A stretch of 64,000 nucleotides of DNA from Blastococcus sp. TF02-8. GTDB taxonomy: Bacteria; Actinomycetota; Actinomycetes; Mycobacteriales; Geodermatophilaceae. A program made the position numbers and the translations under genes. The number at the start of each line of letters is the position of its first letter. Position 1 is the first letter of the stretch. Below the pieces are notes generated by a model. The model was not told the origin of the DNA. It searched no databases and worked only from the letters and a program-made list of their open reading frames with translations. Positions 35,550-48,440 of the stretch are shown piece by piece. The stretch is taken from positions 124,001 through 188,000 of the forward strand of contig NZ_QOHK01000006.1 of assembly GCF_003319175.1 (NCBI RefSeq). Direction: 5' to 3'.

Positions 35550-37695
35550 TCACACCGTGAAGACCGCCAGCAGCCGGTTGAGCTCCTTGGACAGGCCGTC
35601 CAGCTCCTGGGCCGCGCTGCGGGCCCGCTCGACGTCCGTGGCGCTGTCGTCGGCGTCCTGGCTGACGGCGGTGAGCGTGGTGGTCACCGTGCCGGCGCCC
35701 TCGGCGGCCGTGGCCACGCTGCGGGTGAGCTCCCGCGTGGTGGCCGTCTGCTCCTCGACGGCGCTGGCGATCGTCGTCTGGTGGTCGTTGATCGAGCGGA
35801 CCACCTCGGCGATGCGGGAGATCGAGCCGACCGCGGCGGTGGTCTCGGACTGGATGCCCTGGACCCGCTGTGCGATCTCCTCGCTGGCCTTGGCCGCCTC
35901 CTGCGCCAGCTCCTTGACCTCGTTGGCGACGACGGCGAAGCCCTTGCCCGCGTCGCCGGCACGCGCGGCCTCGATCGTGGCGTTGAGCGCCAGCAGGTTG
36001 GTCTGCTCGGCCACGCCGGAGATGACCTTGACGACGTCGCCGATCTCGGCCGAGCTGGCGCCCAGCGCGGCGATGGTCGTCTCGGTCTGCTCGGCCAGGG
36101 TGGCGGCCTGCCGGCCCACCTCGGCGGCCTCGGCGGCGCTGCGGGCGATCTCGGTGATCGAGGCGCCCATCTCCTCGGCGCCGGCCGCGGCGGAGGAGAC
36201 GCTGGCGCTGATGTCCGCGGCGACGCCGTGGGCACCCTGTGCCTGGTCCCGGCTGCGGGAGGCCCGGGTGGCCAGCCCCTCGGCCACCCCGGAGACGCCT
36301 GCCGCGGAGACGGCCACCTCCTGGGCCCACCGGTGGATGTCGCGGACGGTGGAGGCCACCTTCTCGACGAACCGGTTGAACGCCCCGGACAGCTGGCCCA
36401 CCTCGTCGGCGCGGGAGTCGTCCATGCGCTGGGTGAGGTCGCCCTCGCCGTCGGCGATCTCGGCCATGCGGTCCTTGAGGTCGGCCAGCGGCTTGGTCAG
36501 CCGGCGACCGATCAGCTGGGCGATGCCGCCGCCGAGCAGCGCGATGAGGACGGCGGCGACGACGAGTGCCCAGACCATCGAGGAGCGGCCGTCGGCCAGG
36601 GCGTCCTTGGGGCCGGTGAAGTCGGCGTCGCGGGCCTCGGTGACGATCACCCAGTCCCACGGCTTGTAGTACGAGACGCGCGCGGTGGTCGGCCCGGCCT
36701 CGGGGTCGTCGTAGCGCACGGTCGCCTGCGCGCCGGGCTCCAGCGCCAGGGCCGCCTCGACGATCTCCTTGACGTAGGGCTTCCCGGCGGCGTCGGTGGC
36801 CTCCAGCATCGCCTGCCCGTCGCGGACGCCCTTCGGGCTGATCAGGACGGTGCCGGCGATGGTGCCGCTGCCGCCGTAGACCTCGACGTGGCCGGTCTCG
36901 CCGACCTCCGTGGCCTCGAGGCTCTCGCGCAGCGCGGGGAGGTTCTGCTGCTTCTGGCCGACGTAGAGCATGCCGACGACGTCGCCGGCCGGCCCGAAGA
37001 TCGGCGTGTAGGCCGAGACGTACCAGGAGTCGACGACGAGGGCGTTGCCGCGGTAGGTCTGGCCGCTGAGCACGGTGGAGACCACGGCGTTCGGCTTGCC
37101 CTCCGGCGTCGTCGCCGGGATGTAGGTCCCGATCGCCCGGTTCCCGCTGGCGGCGACCACGTTGGTGGCGACGCGGAGCATGTCGCCACCGGGTGTCTTC
37201 TGGAAGATCGTGGCGGTACCGCCGACCATCGCCTTGATCTGGTCGACGACGGGCGTGGGCGTGTTGACGTCGCCGTTCTTGCCGAGCCAGACGTTGCCGG
37301 CCAGCATCCGCGGCATGGTGACGGGGGTGACCTCGCTGGTCAGCTGGTTCTTGGCGTCCCAGGTGACCATGTTCTTCGGGTCGATGCGGAGGCCACCGGA
37401 CTGGCCCACCACGTACTGCGCGACGTTGAGGTCGGAGTCGACCTTCGCCGAGGTGGAGGCGCCCTGCGTGGCGACGACGTCGTAGACCGCCGTCGGCGGT
37501 GCGGGTGATGTCCTCCTCGACGAGGGCGTCCATGTCCGTGCCCGCGTCGTCGGCGAAGCCGCTGCTCTGCCAGGCGCTCACGCCGCCCATCGCCACACCG
37601 GTCACCGCGACGCTGGCCACCGCCAGTGCCACGACCTTGGTGCGGATGCCCCAGTTGGTTGGAGCCGCCCACGGGGGCAGGAACGTCGAGCGCAT
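35550..37695 (-). pseudogene. methyl-accepting chemotaxis protein, split by a one-base frameshift
   Basis: The N-terminus (MRSTFLPPWAAPTNWGIRTK and the first membrane helix) starts at ATG 37695 behind GGAAGG. It stays in frame to EEDITRTADG. The rest continues in another frame from VYDVVATQGAS near 37487. Removing one G from GGCGGTC would restore a 714-residue receptor with a Cache-type sensor domain, second membrane helix, HAMP domain and MCP signalling domain (DVVKVISGVAEQTNLLALNA). Both halves are well conserved, so a recent mutation or sequencing error is likely. No che genes are nearby. Confidence 0.85.
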
Positions 37696-37813
37696 GTCGG
37701 CCTTCCGATCGGCGCAGCGGTCCGGTACCGCCGCTCTCCCCTCGGTCTCGGCAGGCCAGGTGCCATGCGGAACCGAATCGGTCCTTCGTGACCCGACCGT
37801 CACCGGCGTGTGA

Positions 37814-40291
<2,478 letters not shown>

Positions 40292-40292
<1 letters not shown>

Positions 40293-40325
40293 GGCGGCCC
40301 GGGAGCCCGGGCTCCCGGACCGCCC
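40292..40325. terminator. bidirectional hairpin terminator
   Basis: A 17-bp inverted repeat with one mismatch lies between the convergent threonine aldolase and S8 protease genes; the central CCCGGG must open as the loop. Confidence 0.8.
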
Positions 40326-40330
40326 CCGCG

Positions 40331-41497
<1,167 letters not shown>

Positions 41498-41641
41498 GGA
41501 TTCTCCTCGATCACCGACGGCCGCTCGGAGCAGCGGCTCAGGTGCGGAGAGTGAAACCCATCGTGCGGAGAAGCGGAATGCCGGCGTATCGCAATGCAGG
41601 TCGGTGCGGCGGTTCGCGCGATCCCGGGCGTGTCGTCGCGC

Positions 41642-42559
41642 TCACGCCGCGGCGGAGGCCTCGTCGGCGTGCAGCGCGCAGAGCAGGGCGATGTCGGCGG
41701 CGTGCCCGGCGGAGGGGTGGCCGTCGCGCTCGCTCGGCGTCTCGACGACCATGGCGACCCCGGCGGTGGTGCGGTGCCGCAGCAGCTCCGCGAAAGGTCC
41801 CGTGCCGTAGGGGCCGGAGCCGATCGTGCCTTCGCCGATGGTGGTGTGCCGGTCGCGCTTGGAGCCGCAGGCGTCCAGCGAGTCGTTCACGTGCACCAGG
41901 CCGAGCCGGCCGGGCCCGACCGTGGCCTCCAGCGCATCCAGGGTCGCGCTCATGCCCCCGGGGACGGCGAGGTCGTGGCCGGCCGCCCAGGCGTGGCAGG
42001 TGTCGAAGCAGACGCCGAGCAGGGGGTGCTGCTCCAGCGCGGCGAAGTAGGGGCCGAGGTCCTCGACCGTGGCGGCCAGCGCCTTGCCGCCGCCCGCGGT
42101 CGGCTCGATCAGTAGCCGGGGTCCCTGCGGATCGGCGGCCTCGAGCACCGGGAGGAGCCGCTCGTGCAGCTGGCGGAGCGCCTCCTCGTAGCGGTCCTCG
42201 CCGACGGCGGAGCCGGCGTGGACGACCACCCCCTGGCAGCCGAGCTGGGCGCCGCGGCGCAGGTTGTGCGCGATGGAGGCGATCGACTGCTCGACGGTGG
42301 CCTCGGTGGGAGAGCCGACGTTGACCAGGAACGGCGTGTGGATGAACGACGGCACGCCGCGCTCGAGGCAGCCGGCGGTGAACAGCGCGTCCTGCGCCGG
42401 GTCGCCGTCGGTCAGCTTCCAGCCACGCGGGTTGCCGACGAAGACCTGGACGGCTCGGGCGGCGACGGCGTCGGTGTAGGCGAGGCCACCCTTGGCCAGG
42501 CCGCCCTTGATCTGGATGTGCGCGCCGACGGGAGGTACGGGGAGTGCGGTGTTCGACAA
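41642..42559 (-). CDS. nfo: deoxyribonuclease IV (AP endonuclease)
   Basis: The 305-residue TIM-barrel zinc enzyme cuts DNA 5' to abasic sites in base excision repair. Metal-binding motifs are VVHAGS (His), LLIEPTAG (Glu), CFDTCHAWAAG (Asp/His), LVHVNDS (His) and DRHTTIGEG (Asp/His), with a further Glu in VVETPS. GTG 42559 lies 13 nt after the kinase gene, so the two are probably co-transcribed. In mycobacteria nfo is elsewhere, so this pairing is particular to this lineage. Confidence 0.93.
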   Translation of the reverse strand: MSNTALPVPPVGAHIQIKGGLAKGGLAYTDAVAARAVQVFVGNPRGWKLTDGDPAQDALFTAGCLERGVPSFIHTPFLVNVGSPTEATVEQSIASIAHNLRRGAQLGCQGVVVHAGSAVGEDRYEEALRQLHERLLPVLEAADPQGPRLLIEPTAGGGKALAATVEDLGPYFAALEQHPLLGVCFDTCHAWAAGHDLAVPGGMSATLDALEATVGPGRLGLVHVNDSLDACGSKRDRHTTIGEGTIGSGPYGTGPFAELLRHRTTAGVAMVVETPSERDGHPSAGHAADIALLCALHADEASAAA

Positions 42560-42572
42560 GGGGGGAGAGCGC

Positions 42573-44561
42573 CTATCCGAAGGTGAGCAGGATGGTGACG
42601 GAGGTGCCGCGCTCGACCTGCTCGCCGGCGGCCGGGGTCTGGCGCAGCACGCTGTTGCCGAAGAAGCGGGTGGCCTCGACCTTGAGCCCGGCGGCCTGGA
42701 GGATCTGGGTCGCCTCGTCGCCGCTCTTGCCGACCACGTCGGGCACCGCCACGAGCGGGACCCCCGCGGACACCTGGATCCTGATCGCGCTGCCGAAGGG
42801 AACCGGCCCGTCCGCGGGGCCGGGGGCGACGGCCATGACCTCGCCCTTGTCGACGGCGTCGCTGCGCCCGTCCTCCACCCGCTCGACGGTGAAGCCCAGT
42901 TTCTCCAGGTTGCTCTGCGCCTGCTCGGGCGTCTGGCCGGTGACGTCGGGGACGGCGACCGGGGCGCGCCCCTGGCTGACCACGACCGTGACGACCTGGT
43001 CGCGCTTGAGCCCGGTGCCGGCGGCCGGGTCGAACCCGATCACGCTCCCGGGCGGGATCTCGTCGTCGTAGCCCTCACCGCGGGTGACCTGGATCGGCAG
43101 GTCCTCCAGCTCCTTCTCCACCTGCTCGACCGGCAGCCCGACGAGGTCGGGGGAGATCGTGTACCGCTCGGGGCCCTTGGAGACGAGGACCGTCACGTCG
43201 GTGCCGCGGATGACCTCGCCGCTGGCTGGGTCGGTGGAGATGACCACTCCGGCGGGCACCGTCTCGCTCCACTCGCCGACGGGCTGCTGGGGGTCGAGCC
43301 CCGCATCCTGCAGCAGGTCGACCGCCGCCGCCTCCTGCTTGCCGGCGACGGAGGGGACGTCGGTCCAGCGGCCCGAGCCCATCCACCAGCCGACCGCGCC
43401 GATGGTGACGGCGAGGAGCAGCACGACGGCGATCAGCAGCCGGGAGCGGCGACGGCGGATGTGCTCCGGGACGCCGGGCCGAGGGCGTGCCGGTGCGGGA
43501 CGGCGGCCCTGCACGTCGGTCGTCGGGCCGGCGCCCATGCCGGGCAGCATGCTGGTGCGCCCGCCACGGGCACCGGAGCGCCCGCCGAGCACCTCGGTGC
43601 CGGGATTGCTCGGGTGCCGGTCGCCGGGACGTGGGCGGGTCGGCCGGTTGGTCGGGCGCAGCGTGCCCGGGCCGGCGCTCTGGCCGGTGGGCACGGGAAC
43701 CGGGTCGATGCCGAGGTCCCGGCGGACGGAGGCCAGCTCGGCGAGGAACGCCCCGGCGTCCACCGGCCGGCCCCCCGGGTCGCGCCGGGTGGTGCGGGCG
43801 ACGAGCTCGTCGACCGACCACGGCAGCCCGGGGACCTCCGCGGACGGGGCCGGGACGTCGTGGTGCACGTGCTGGTAGGCCACCGCGAGCGGGGTGTCGC
43901 CGCCGAACGGCGGATGCCCGGTCAGCATCTCGTAGAGCACGATGCCGGCGGCGTAGATGTCGGAGCGGGCGTCGGCGCGGCCGCGCTCGAGCTGCTCGGG
44001 GGACAGGTAGGCGACGGTGCCGATGAGCACCCCGCCGGTCTGGCTCGTCTGCCCGGTGCCGACGACCGCGCGGGCCAGGCCGAAGTCGGCCACCTTCACC
44101 ACGCCGTCGATCCCGATCAGCACGTTCTCGGGCTTGATGTCCCGGTGCACGATGCCGGCCCGGTGCGCGGCGGTCAGGCCGCTCAGCACGGGCTCGAGCA
44201 CCGCGAAGGCCTCGGCGACGGTGAGCCGGCCCCGGGCGCTCAGCAGGTCGCGCAGGGTGCGCCCGCGGACCAGCTCCATGACGAGGAACACCAGGCCCTG
44301 GTCGCTGCCCTGGTCGCTGACCCCGACGACGTTGGGGTGGCTGAGCATGGCGGCCGCCCGCGCCTCGCGGGTGAACCGGTCGACGAAGGCCGGGTCGTGG
44401 GCCAGGTGCTCGGCCATCACCTTGACGGCGACGGTCTTGTGCAGCCGGAGGTCCGTGGCGGCGTAGACGGTGGACATGCCGCCGCGGGCGAGCCGCTCCT
44501 CGAGGCGGTAGCGCCCCTCGAGAACGAGCCCGACCACGGGGTCGCTCACGGCAGTGTCCAC
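42573..44561 (-). CDS. pknL: Ser/Thr protein kinase with four PASTA domains, in the pknL position
   Basis: The 662-residue kinase has the Gly loop ARGGMSTVY, catalytic Lys in VAVKVM, HRDIKPENV, and DFGLAR. A Pro/Arg-rich juxtamembrane linker leads to one membrane helix (about 370-392). Four PASTA repeats follow outside the cell (PSVAGKQ, PDLVGLP, PDVTGQT, PDVVGKS). Gene order matches Rv2176 (pknL), but PASTA repeats are the mark of PknB-type sensors of muropeptides. GTG 44561 lies 8 nt after TACACT (44570-44575, minus strand). The Rv2175c-type gene, encoding a PknL substrate in mycobacteria, is 3 kb away. Confidence 0.9.
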   Translation of the reverse strand: MDTAVSDPVVGLVLEGRYRLEERLARGGMSTVYAATDLRLHKTVAVKVMAEHLAHDPAFVDRFTREARAAAMLSHPNVVGVSDQGSDQGLVFLVMELVRGRTLRDLLSARGRLTVAEAFAVLEPVLSGLTAAHRAGIVHRDIKPENVLIGIDGVVKVADFGLARAVVGTGQTSQTGGVLIGTVAYLSPEQLERGRADARSDIYAAGIVLYEMLTGHPPFGGDTPLAVAYQHVHHDVPAPSAEVPGLPWSVDELVARTTRRDPGGRPVDAGAFLAELASVRRDLGIDPVPVPTGQSAGPGTLRPTNRPTRPRPGDRHPSNPGTEVLGGRSGARGGRTSMLPGMGAGPTTDVQGRRPAPARPRPGVPEHIRRRRSRLLIAVVLLLAVTIGAVGWWMGSGRWTDVPSVAGKQEAAAVDLLQDAGLDPQQPVGEWSETVPAGVVISTDPASGEVIRGTDVTVLVSKGPERYTISPDLVGLPVEQVEKELEDLPIQVTRGEGYDDEIPPGSVIGFDPAAGTGLKRDQVVTVVVSQGRAPVAVPDVTGQTPEQAQSNLEKLGFTVERVEDGRSDAVDKGEVMAVAPGPADGPVPFGSAIRIQVSAGVPLVAVPDVVGKSGDEATQILQAAGLKVEATRFFGNSVLRQTPAAGEQVERGTSVTILLTFG

Positions 44562-44665
44562 ACCGACCGAGTGTAGGAGGGGCGGTGCCCGGCGGCCCCC
44601 TCCGACGCGGCGCGGGGGACCGCCGTGACCTGTGGTGCGGATGAACCCTCGGCGGCGCCCACCGC

Positions 44666-46144
44666 TCAGCCCAGGTCGAGGCCCGGGTAGAGCGGGGAGG
44701 CGGCCAGCAGCTCCGCCGCCGCCGAGCGGGTCCGGTCCGCCACGCCGTCGGCGATCGTGTACTTCGCCTGCGACGGCGCGCCCGCGGAGGTGGTCGTCGG
44801 GGTGGTGGCGCCGAGGACGTCGGCGATCAGCCCGGCCACCCGGTCGAACTCGTCGGCACCGAAGCCGCGGGTCGTCAGCGCCGGGGTGCCGATCCGGACG
44901 CCGGAGGTGTACCAGGCGCCGTTCGGGTCGGCCGGCACGGCGTTGCGGTTGGTCACGATGCCGGCGTCGAGCAGGGCGGACTCCGCCTGGCGGCCGGTGA
45001 GGCCGAAGCCGCTGACGTCCATGAGCACCAGGTGGTTGTCGGTGCCGCCGGTGACCAGGTCCACGCCCCGCCGGGCCAGCCCCTCGGCGAGGGAGGTGGC
45101 GTTGTCGGCCACGGCCTGCGCGTAGTCGGCGAACGCCGGCTGCCGGGCCTCGGCGAAGGCCACGGCCTTGGCCGCCATGACCTGGGGGAGCGGGCCGCCC
45201 AGCACCATCGGGCAGCCGCGGTCGACGGCGTCGGCGAACTCGGGCTGGGCCAGCACGAAGCCACCGCGCGGCCCGCGCAGCGACTTGTGGCTGGTGCTGG
45301 TGACGACGTGGGCGTGCGGCACCGGGTCGAAGTCGCCGGTGAACACCTTGCCCGCGACCAGGCCCGCGAAGTGCGCCATGTCCACGACCAGCGTGGCGCC
45401 CACCTCGTCGGCGATCTCCCGCATCGTCGCGAAGTCCACCCGGCGCGGGTAGGCCGAGTAGCCGGCCATGAGGATCAGCGGCCTGAACTCCCGGGCCCGG
45501 GCCCGGACGGCGTCGTAGTCGAGCAGGCCGGTCGCGGGGTCGGTGCCGTAGGAGGACTGCTCGAACATCTTCCCGCTGATGTTCGGGCGGAAGCCGTGGG
45601 TGAGGTGACCGCCGGCGTCCAGCGACATGCCGAGCATCCGCTGGTCGCCCAGCGCGCGGCGCAGGGTCGCCCAGTCGGCGTCGGTCAGGTCGTTGACGTG
45701 CCGCACGCCGGCCTTCTCCAGCGCCGGCAGCTCGACACGCTGCGCCAGCACGGCCCAGAAGGCGACGAGGTTGGCGTCGATGCCCGAGTGCGGCTGGACG
45801 TAGGCGTAGGGCGCACCGAACAGCTCGCGGGCGTGCTCGGCGGCCAGCGCCTCGACGGTGTCGACGTTCTGGCAGCCGGCGTAGAAGCGGTGCCCGACCG
45901 TGCCCTCGGCGTACTTGTCGCTGAACCAGTTGCCCATCGTGAGCAGCACCGCGGGGCTGGCGTAGTTCTCGCTGGCGATGAGCTTCAGCGATGCCCGCTG
46001 GTCGGCCAGCTCCGCGCTGATGGCGTCGGCCACCCGCGGCTCGACGGCCCCGATCACCTGCAGGGCGTTGCGGTAGGCGGCCGAGGCGGCAGTGGCGTCG
46101 AAGGGCCGGGCGTCGAAGGGCCGGGCGTCGAAGGGTCTGGTCAT
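44666..46144 (-). CDS. glyA: serine hydroxymethyltransferase
   Basis: The 492-residue PLP enzyme converts serine and tetrahydrofolate to glycine and methylene-THF. Motifs include [30 protein letters not shown] and the PLP Lys in [13 protein letters not shown]. It is longer than the usual 420 residues, mainly in the middle and at the N-terminus. ATG 46144 follows AGGAG. The first residues come from three 15-nt repeats ([15 protein letters not shown]). A ZTP riboswitch lies in the leader. metF, using the product methylene-THF, is in the same window. Confidence 0.94.
   Translation of the reverse strand: MTRPFDARPFDARPFDATAASAAYRNALQVIGAVEPRVADAISAELADQRASLKLIASENYASPAVLLTMGNWFSDKYAEGTVGHRFYAGCQNVDTVEALAAEHARELFGAPYAYVQPHSGIDANLVAFWAVLAQRVELPALEKAGVRHVNDLTDADWATLRRALGDQRMLGMSLDAGGHLTHGFRPNISGKMFEQSSYGTDPATGLLDYDAVRARAREFRPLILMAGYSAYPRRVDFATMREIADEVGATLVVDMAHFAGLVAGKVFTGDFDPVPHAHVVTSTSHKSLRGPRGGFVLAQPEFADAVDRGCPMVLGGPLPQVMAAKAVAFAEARQPAFADYAQAVADNATSLAEGLARRGVDLVTGGTDNHLVLMDVSGFGLTGRQAESALLDAGIVTNRNAVPADPNGAWYTSGVRIGTPALTTRGFGADEFDRVAGLIADVLGATTPTTTSAGAPSQAKYTIADGVADRTRSAAAELLAASPLYPGLDLG
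46096..46140 (-). repeat. three 15-nt tandem repeats in the glyA N-terminus
   Basis: CGTCGAAGGGCCGGG (plus strand) occurs twice, followed by a third copy with a two-base change. Each unit adds five residues in frame, so slippage would change length without breaking the gene. Confidence 0.9.
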
Positions 46145-46170
46145 GAGGGCTCCTGCGCGAGACGAACGGT

Positions 46171-46250
46171 AGGTGCCCAGGCGCACGGCGACGGTGGTGC
46201 GGGCCGCTCCCCGGTGGTGGCCCACCTCGACGCGCCAGTCACGGCCTGGG
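46171..46250 (-). ncRNA. ZTP (pfl) riboswitch upstream of glyA
   Basis: On the minus strand the leader reads CCGTGACTGGCG, then GGTGGGCCACCACCGGGGAG, and ends with CGCCTGGGCACC. These are the three conserved blocks of the pfl/ZTP aptamer in the correct order. ZTP/ZMP signals shortage of 10-formyl-THF and turns on folate-cycle genes; glyA is a classic target. A TAGCCT box at 46254-46259 (minus strand) would start transcription just before the aptamer. The gene starts about 27 nt after it, behind AGGAG. Confidence 0.93.
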
Positions 46251-46256
46251 GTGAGG

Positions 46257-47405
46257 CTATCGCGGCGTGGTGACCGAGTCGCGGGGCACCGACCGGACGT
46301 CGTCCAGGCCGCACAGCGCCATGGTGTGCGCGAGTTCCTCGCCGAGCGCGGTCAGCACCCGTGCCACCCCCTCGGCGCCGGCGTCCGCGAGTCCCCAGAT
46401 GGTGGGCCGGCCCAGGAAGACCGCGGTCGCGCCCAGCGCCAGGGCGGTCAGCGCGTCCGACCCGGTGCGGATGCCGCCGTCGGCGTAGACCTCGACGTCC
46501 CGCCCCACGGCGTCGACCACCTCCGGCAGGGCGTGGGCGCTGGCCACGGCCGGGTCGACCTGACGCCCGCCGTGCGTCGACACCCAGACGGCCGCCGCGC
46601 CGGCGTCCACGCACCGCACGGCGTCGTCGCCGCGGAGCACCCCCTTGACGACCACCGGGAGACCGGAGAGGGCGCCGAAGCGGGGGATGTCGTCGAAGGT
46701 CCAGGTGGCGGTCGCCAGGTCGTCGAGCGTGGGACGGTCGTCGCCGGGGTGGTTGGCCATGCGCAGTCCGGCCGGCAGGGCGAAGTCGTGGCGCAGGTCG
46801 CGGTGCCGGCGTGCCAGCAGGGGGAGGTCGACGGTGAGGACGAGGGCCCGGTAGCCGGCCTGGCCGGCGCGCCGGGCCAGGTCGTCGGTGTGCGCCGCGG
46901 AGTGCAGCCGGTAGAGCTGGAACCACGCCGGTGACCCGTCGGTGGCGGCGGCGACCTCCTCCAGGGACCGCGTCGCGCTGGTCGAGGCGGTCATCAGTGC
47001 CCCGGCGGCCGCCGCGCCACGGGCGGTCGCCAGCTCGCCGTCGGGGTGGGCCATGCCCTGGTAGGCCCAGGGCGCCACGCCGATCGGGGTGGCGACCGGG
47101 CTGCCGAGGAGCTCGGTGCCCAGCCGCACCGTCGAGACCCCGCGCAGGACGCGGGGGCGCAGCCGCCACGACCGCCAGGCGTCCGGTGCCTCCCGCAGCG
47201 TCGTCTCGGTCTCGGCGCCGCCGGCGTAGTAGTCGTAGACGTCGGCGGGCAGCCGGTCGCGGGCGCGGGCCTCGAGGCGGTCGAGGTCGAGGAACGGCGG
47301 CTCCCTGCCCGGCTCCTCGGGGGACGCGGTCGCCGACGTGGTCTCCCCGGGGGCGCGCCGTCGCTGGCCGGGCAACCGGCTGTCGGTTCCTCGATCGCTC
47401 GCCAT
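46257..47405 (-). CDS. lldD: FMN-dependent alpha-hydroxy-acid oxidase (lactate dehydrogenase type)
   Basis: The 382-residue TIM-barrel flavoenzyme has [33 protein letters not shown], the FMN-binding [11 protein letters not shown], the catalytic HGGRQVD (His/Arg) and [11 protein letters not shown]. It oxidises L-2-hydroxy acids; whether electrons go to O2 or quinone is unclear. ATG 47405 has TAGGGT (47414-47419, minus strand) 8 nt upstream. Its start is only 13 bp from the divergent DNA-binding-protein gene. The symbol is a family-level guess. Confidence 0.85.
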   Translation of the reverse strand: MASDRGTDSRLPGQRRRAPGETTSATASPEEPGREPPFLDLDRLEARARDRLPADVYDYYAGGAETETTLREAPDAWRSWRLRPRVLRGVSTVRLGTELLGSPVATPIGVAPWAYQGMAHPDGELATARGAAAAGALMTASTSATRSLEEVAAATDGSPAWFQLYRLHSAAHTDDLARRAGQAGYRALVLTVDLPLLARRHRDLRHDFALPAGLRMANHPGDDRPTLDDLATATWTFDDIPRFGALSGLPVVVKGVLRGDDAVRCVDAGAAAVWVSTHGGRQVDPAVASAHALPEVVDAVGRDVEVYADGGIRTGSDALTALALGATAVFLGRPTIWGLADAGAEGVARVLTALGEELAHTMALCGLDDVRSVPRDSVTTPR

Positions 47406-47421
47406 AGGCTGGCACCCTATG
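47403..47421. promoter_or_regulatory. overlapping divergent leaderless promoters
   Basis: The two start codons are 13 bp apart. TAGGCT (47405-47410, plus) serves the gene at 47419, and TAGGGT (47414-47419, minus) serves the gene ending at 47405. Each -10 touches the other gene's ATG. The block has inverted CATAGG/CCTATG ends. Confidence 0.65.
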
Positions 47422-47742
47422 GACACGCTCACCCCTGCGGAGGTCGCCCAGCTCCTGGGTACCTCGCCGAACCGGGTCCGCCAGCTCCTGCGCGACCGCA
47501 AGCTCATGGCCGTCCCGGGCAGCGGCAACGGCAAGATCCCGGCCGACTTCGTCCAGGACGGCGTGGTCCTCAAGCACCTCCCCGGTCTGCTCACCGTCCT
47601 GCACGACGGCGGGTTCAGCGACGAGGAGGCCTTCGACTGGCTGTTCCGGGAGGACGACTCGCTCCCCGGCACCCCGGTGCAGGCGTTGCGCGACAACCGG
47701 CACACCGAGGTCACCCGCCGCGCGCAGGCCCTGGCCCTCTAG
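47419..47742 (+). CDS. Rv2175c-type DNA-binding protein
   Basis: The 107-residue protein has an N-terminal winged/MerR-like helix-turn-helix (TPAEVAQLLGTSPNRVRQLL), a basic wing (RKLMAVPGSGNGKIP) and a helical C-terminal part (HLPGLLTVLHDGGFSDEEAFDWLF). It matches mycobacterial Rv2175c, a DNA-binding protein phosphorylated by PknL. Here the PASTA kinase of the pknL position lies 3 kb upstream, so the pair is conserved though not adjacent. ATG 47419 is 8 nt after TAGGCT, indicating a leaderless mRNA. Confidence 0.88.
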   Translation: MDTLTPAEVAQLLGTSPNRVRQLLRDRKLMAVPGSGNGKIPADFVQDGVVLKHLPGLLTVLHDGGFSDEEAFDWLFREDDSLPGTPVQALRDNRHTEVTRRAQALAL

Positions 47743-47757
47743 GCCCGGGGCGGCGCG

Positions 47758-48096
47758 ATGGAGCGGTTCACCTACCTCGGGCTGCTCGTCGGCTGCCTGG
47801 TGGTGACCGCGCCGCTGGAACTGCTCCTGCGGGTGCGCGTGTACGCCCGGTGGCGGCGGCTGCTGCTGGCGGTCCTGCCGGAGTTCGTCGTCTTCGTCGC
47901 CTGGGTGCTGTACGCGATCGCGCAGGGGCACTGGGACTACTCGGCCACCCGGACCCTCGGCCTCCGGCTGCCCGGCGGCATCCCGGTCGAGGAGGTGCTG
48001 TTCTTCCTCGTCGTCCCGCTGTGCTCGGTGCTCGCCCTGGAGGCGGTGCGCCGGGTGACCGGGTGGGACGCGGGATACCCGGCGGACGAGCCGTGA
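47758..48096 (+). CDS. crtYc: lycopene cyclase subunit c
   Basis: The 112-residue membrane protein has three helices and the heterodimeric lycopene cyclase motif PVEEVLFFLVVPLCSVLALEA. It pairs with CrtYd to cyclise lycopene ends. The start overlaps nothing but lies 15 nt after the preceding stop; its own stop overlaps crtYd (GTGA). Beta- versus epsilon-ring specificity cannot be read from the sequence. Confidence 0.9.
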   Translation: MERFTYLGLLVGCLVVTAPLELLLRVRVYARWRRLLLAVLPEFVVFVAWVLYAIAQGHWDYSATRTLGLRLPGGIPVEEVLFFLVVPLCSVLALEAVRRVTGWDAGYPADEP

Positions 48097-48440
48097 GCTA
48101 CTCGACCCTGGCCGTGGTGGCCGTCGTCGCCGTCCTGGGAGTGGACCTGGCCGTCTACCGGACGCGGATGGTGACCCGGAAGGCCTTCTGGACGGCGTAC
48201 GCGATCGTGGTGACCTTCCAGCTGCTGATGAACGGCGTGCTCACCGGCCTGGACGTCGTCGTCTACGACGAGCGGACCATCTGGGGGCCGCGGATCGCCT
48301 ACGCGCCGGTGGAGGACCTGCTCTTCGGGTTCGCGATGGTCACCCTGACCCTGGCCAGCTGGGCGGCGGTCAACCGGCGGGCGAACACCGCCAGGCGGCG
48401 CGGCTTGGACACCGACACCCGCCGGTCGAGCACCCGGTAG
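48093..48440 (+). CDS. crtYd: lycopene cyclase subunit d
   Basis: The 115-residue partner of CrtYc has three helices and the matching motif APVEDLLFGFAMVTLTLASW. GTG 48093 is coupled to crtYc. The last 142 nt overlap the 3' end of crtB on the opposite strand; the overlap starts just before the cyclase motif, so it covers conserved CrtYd sequence. The terminal 28 residues are Arg-rich and look like an extension. Confidence 0.88.
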   Translation: MSYSTLAVVAVVAVLGVDLAVYRTRMVTRKAFWTAYAIVVTFQLLMNGVLTGLDVVVYDERTIWGPRIAYAPVEDLLFGFAMVTLTLASWAAVNRRANTARRRGLDTDTRRSSTR

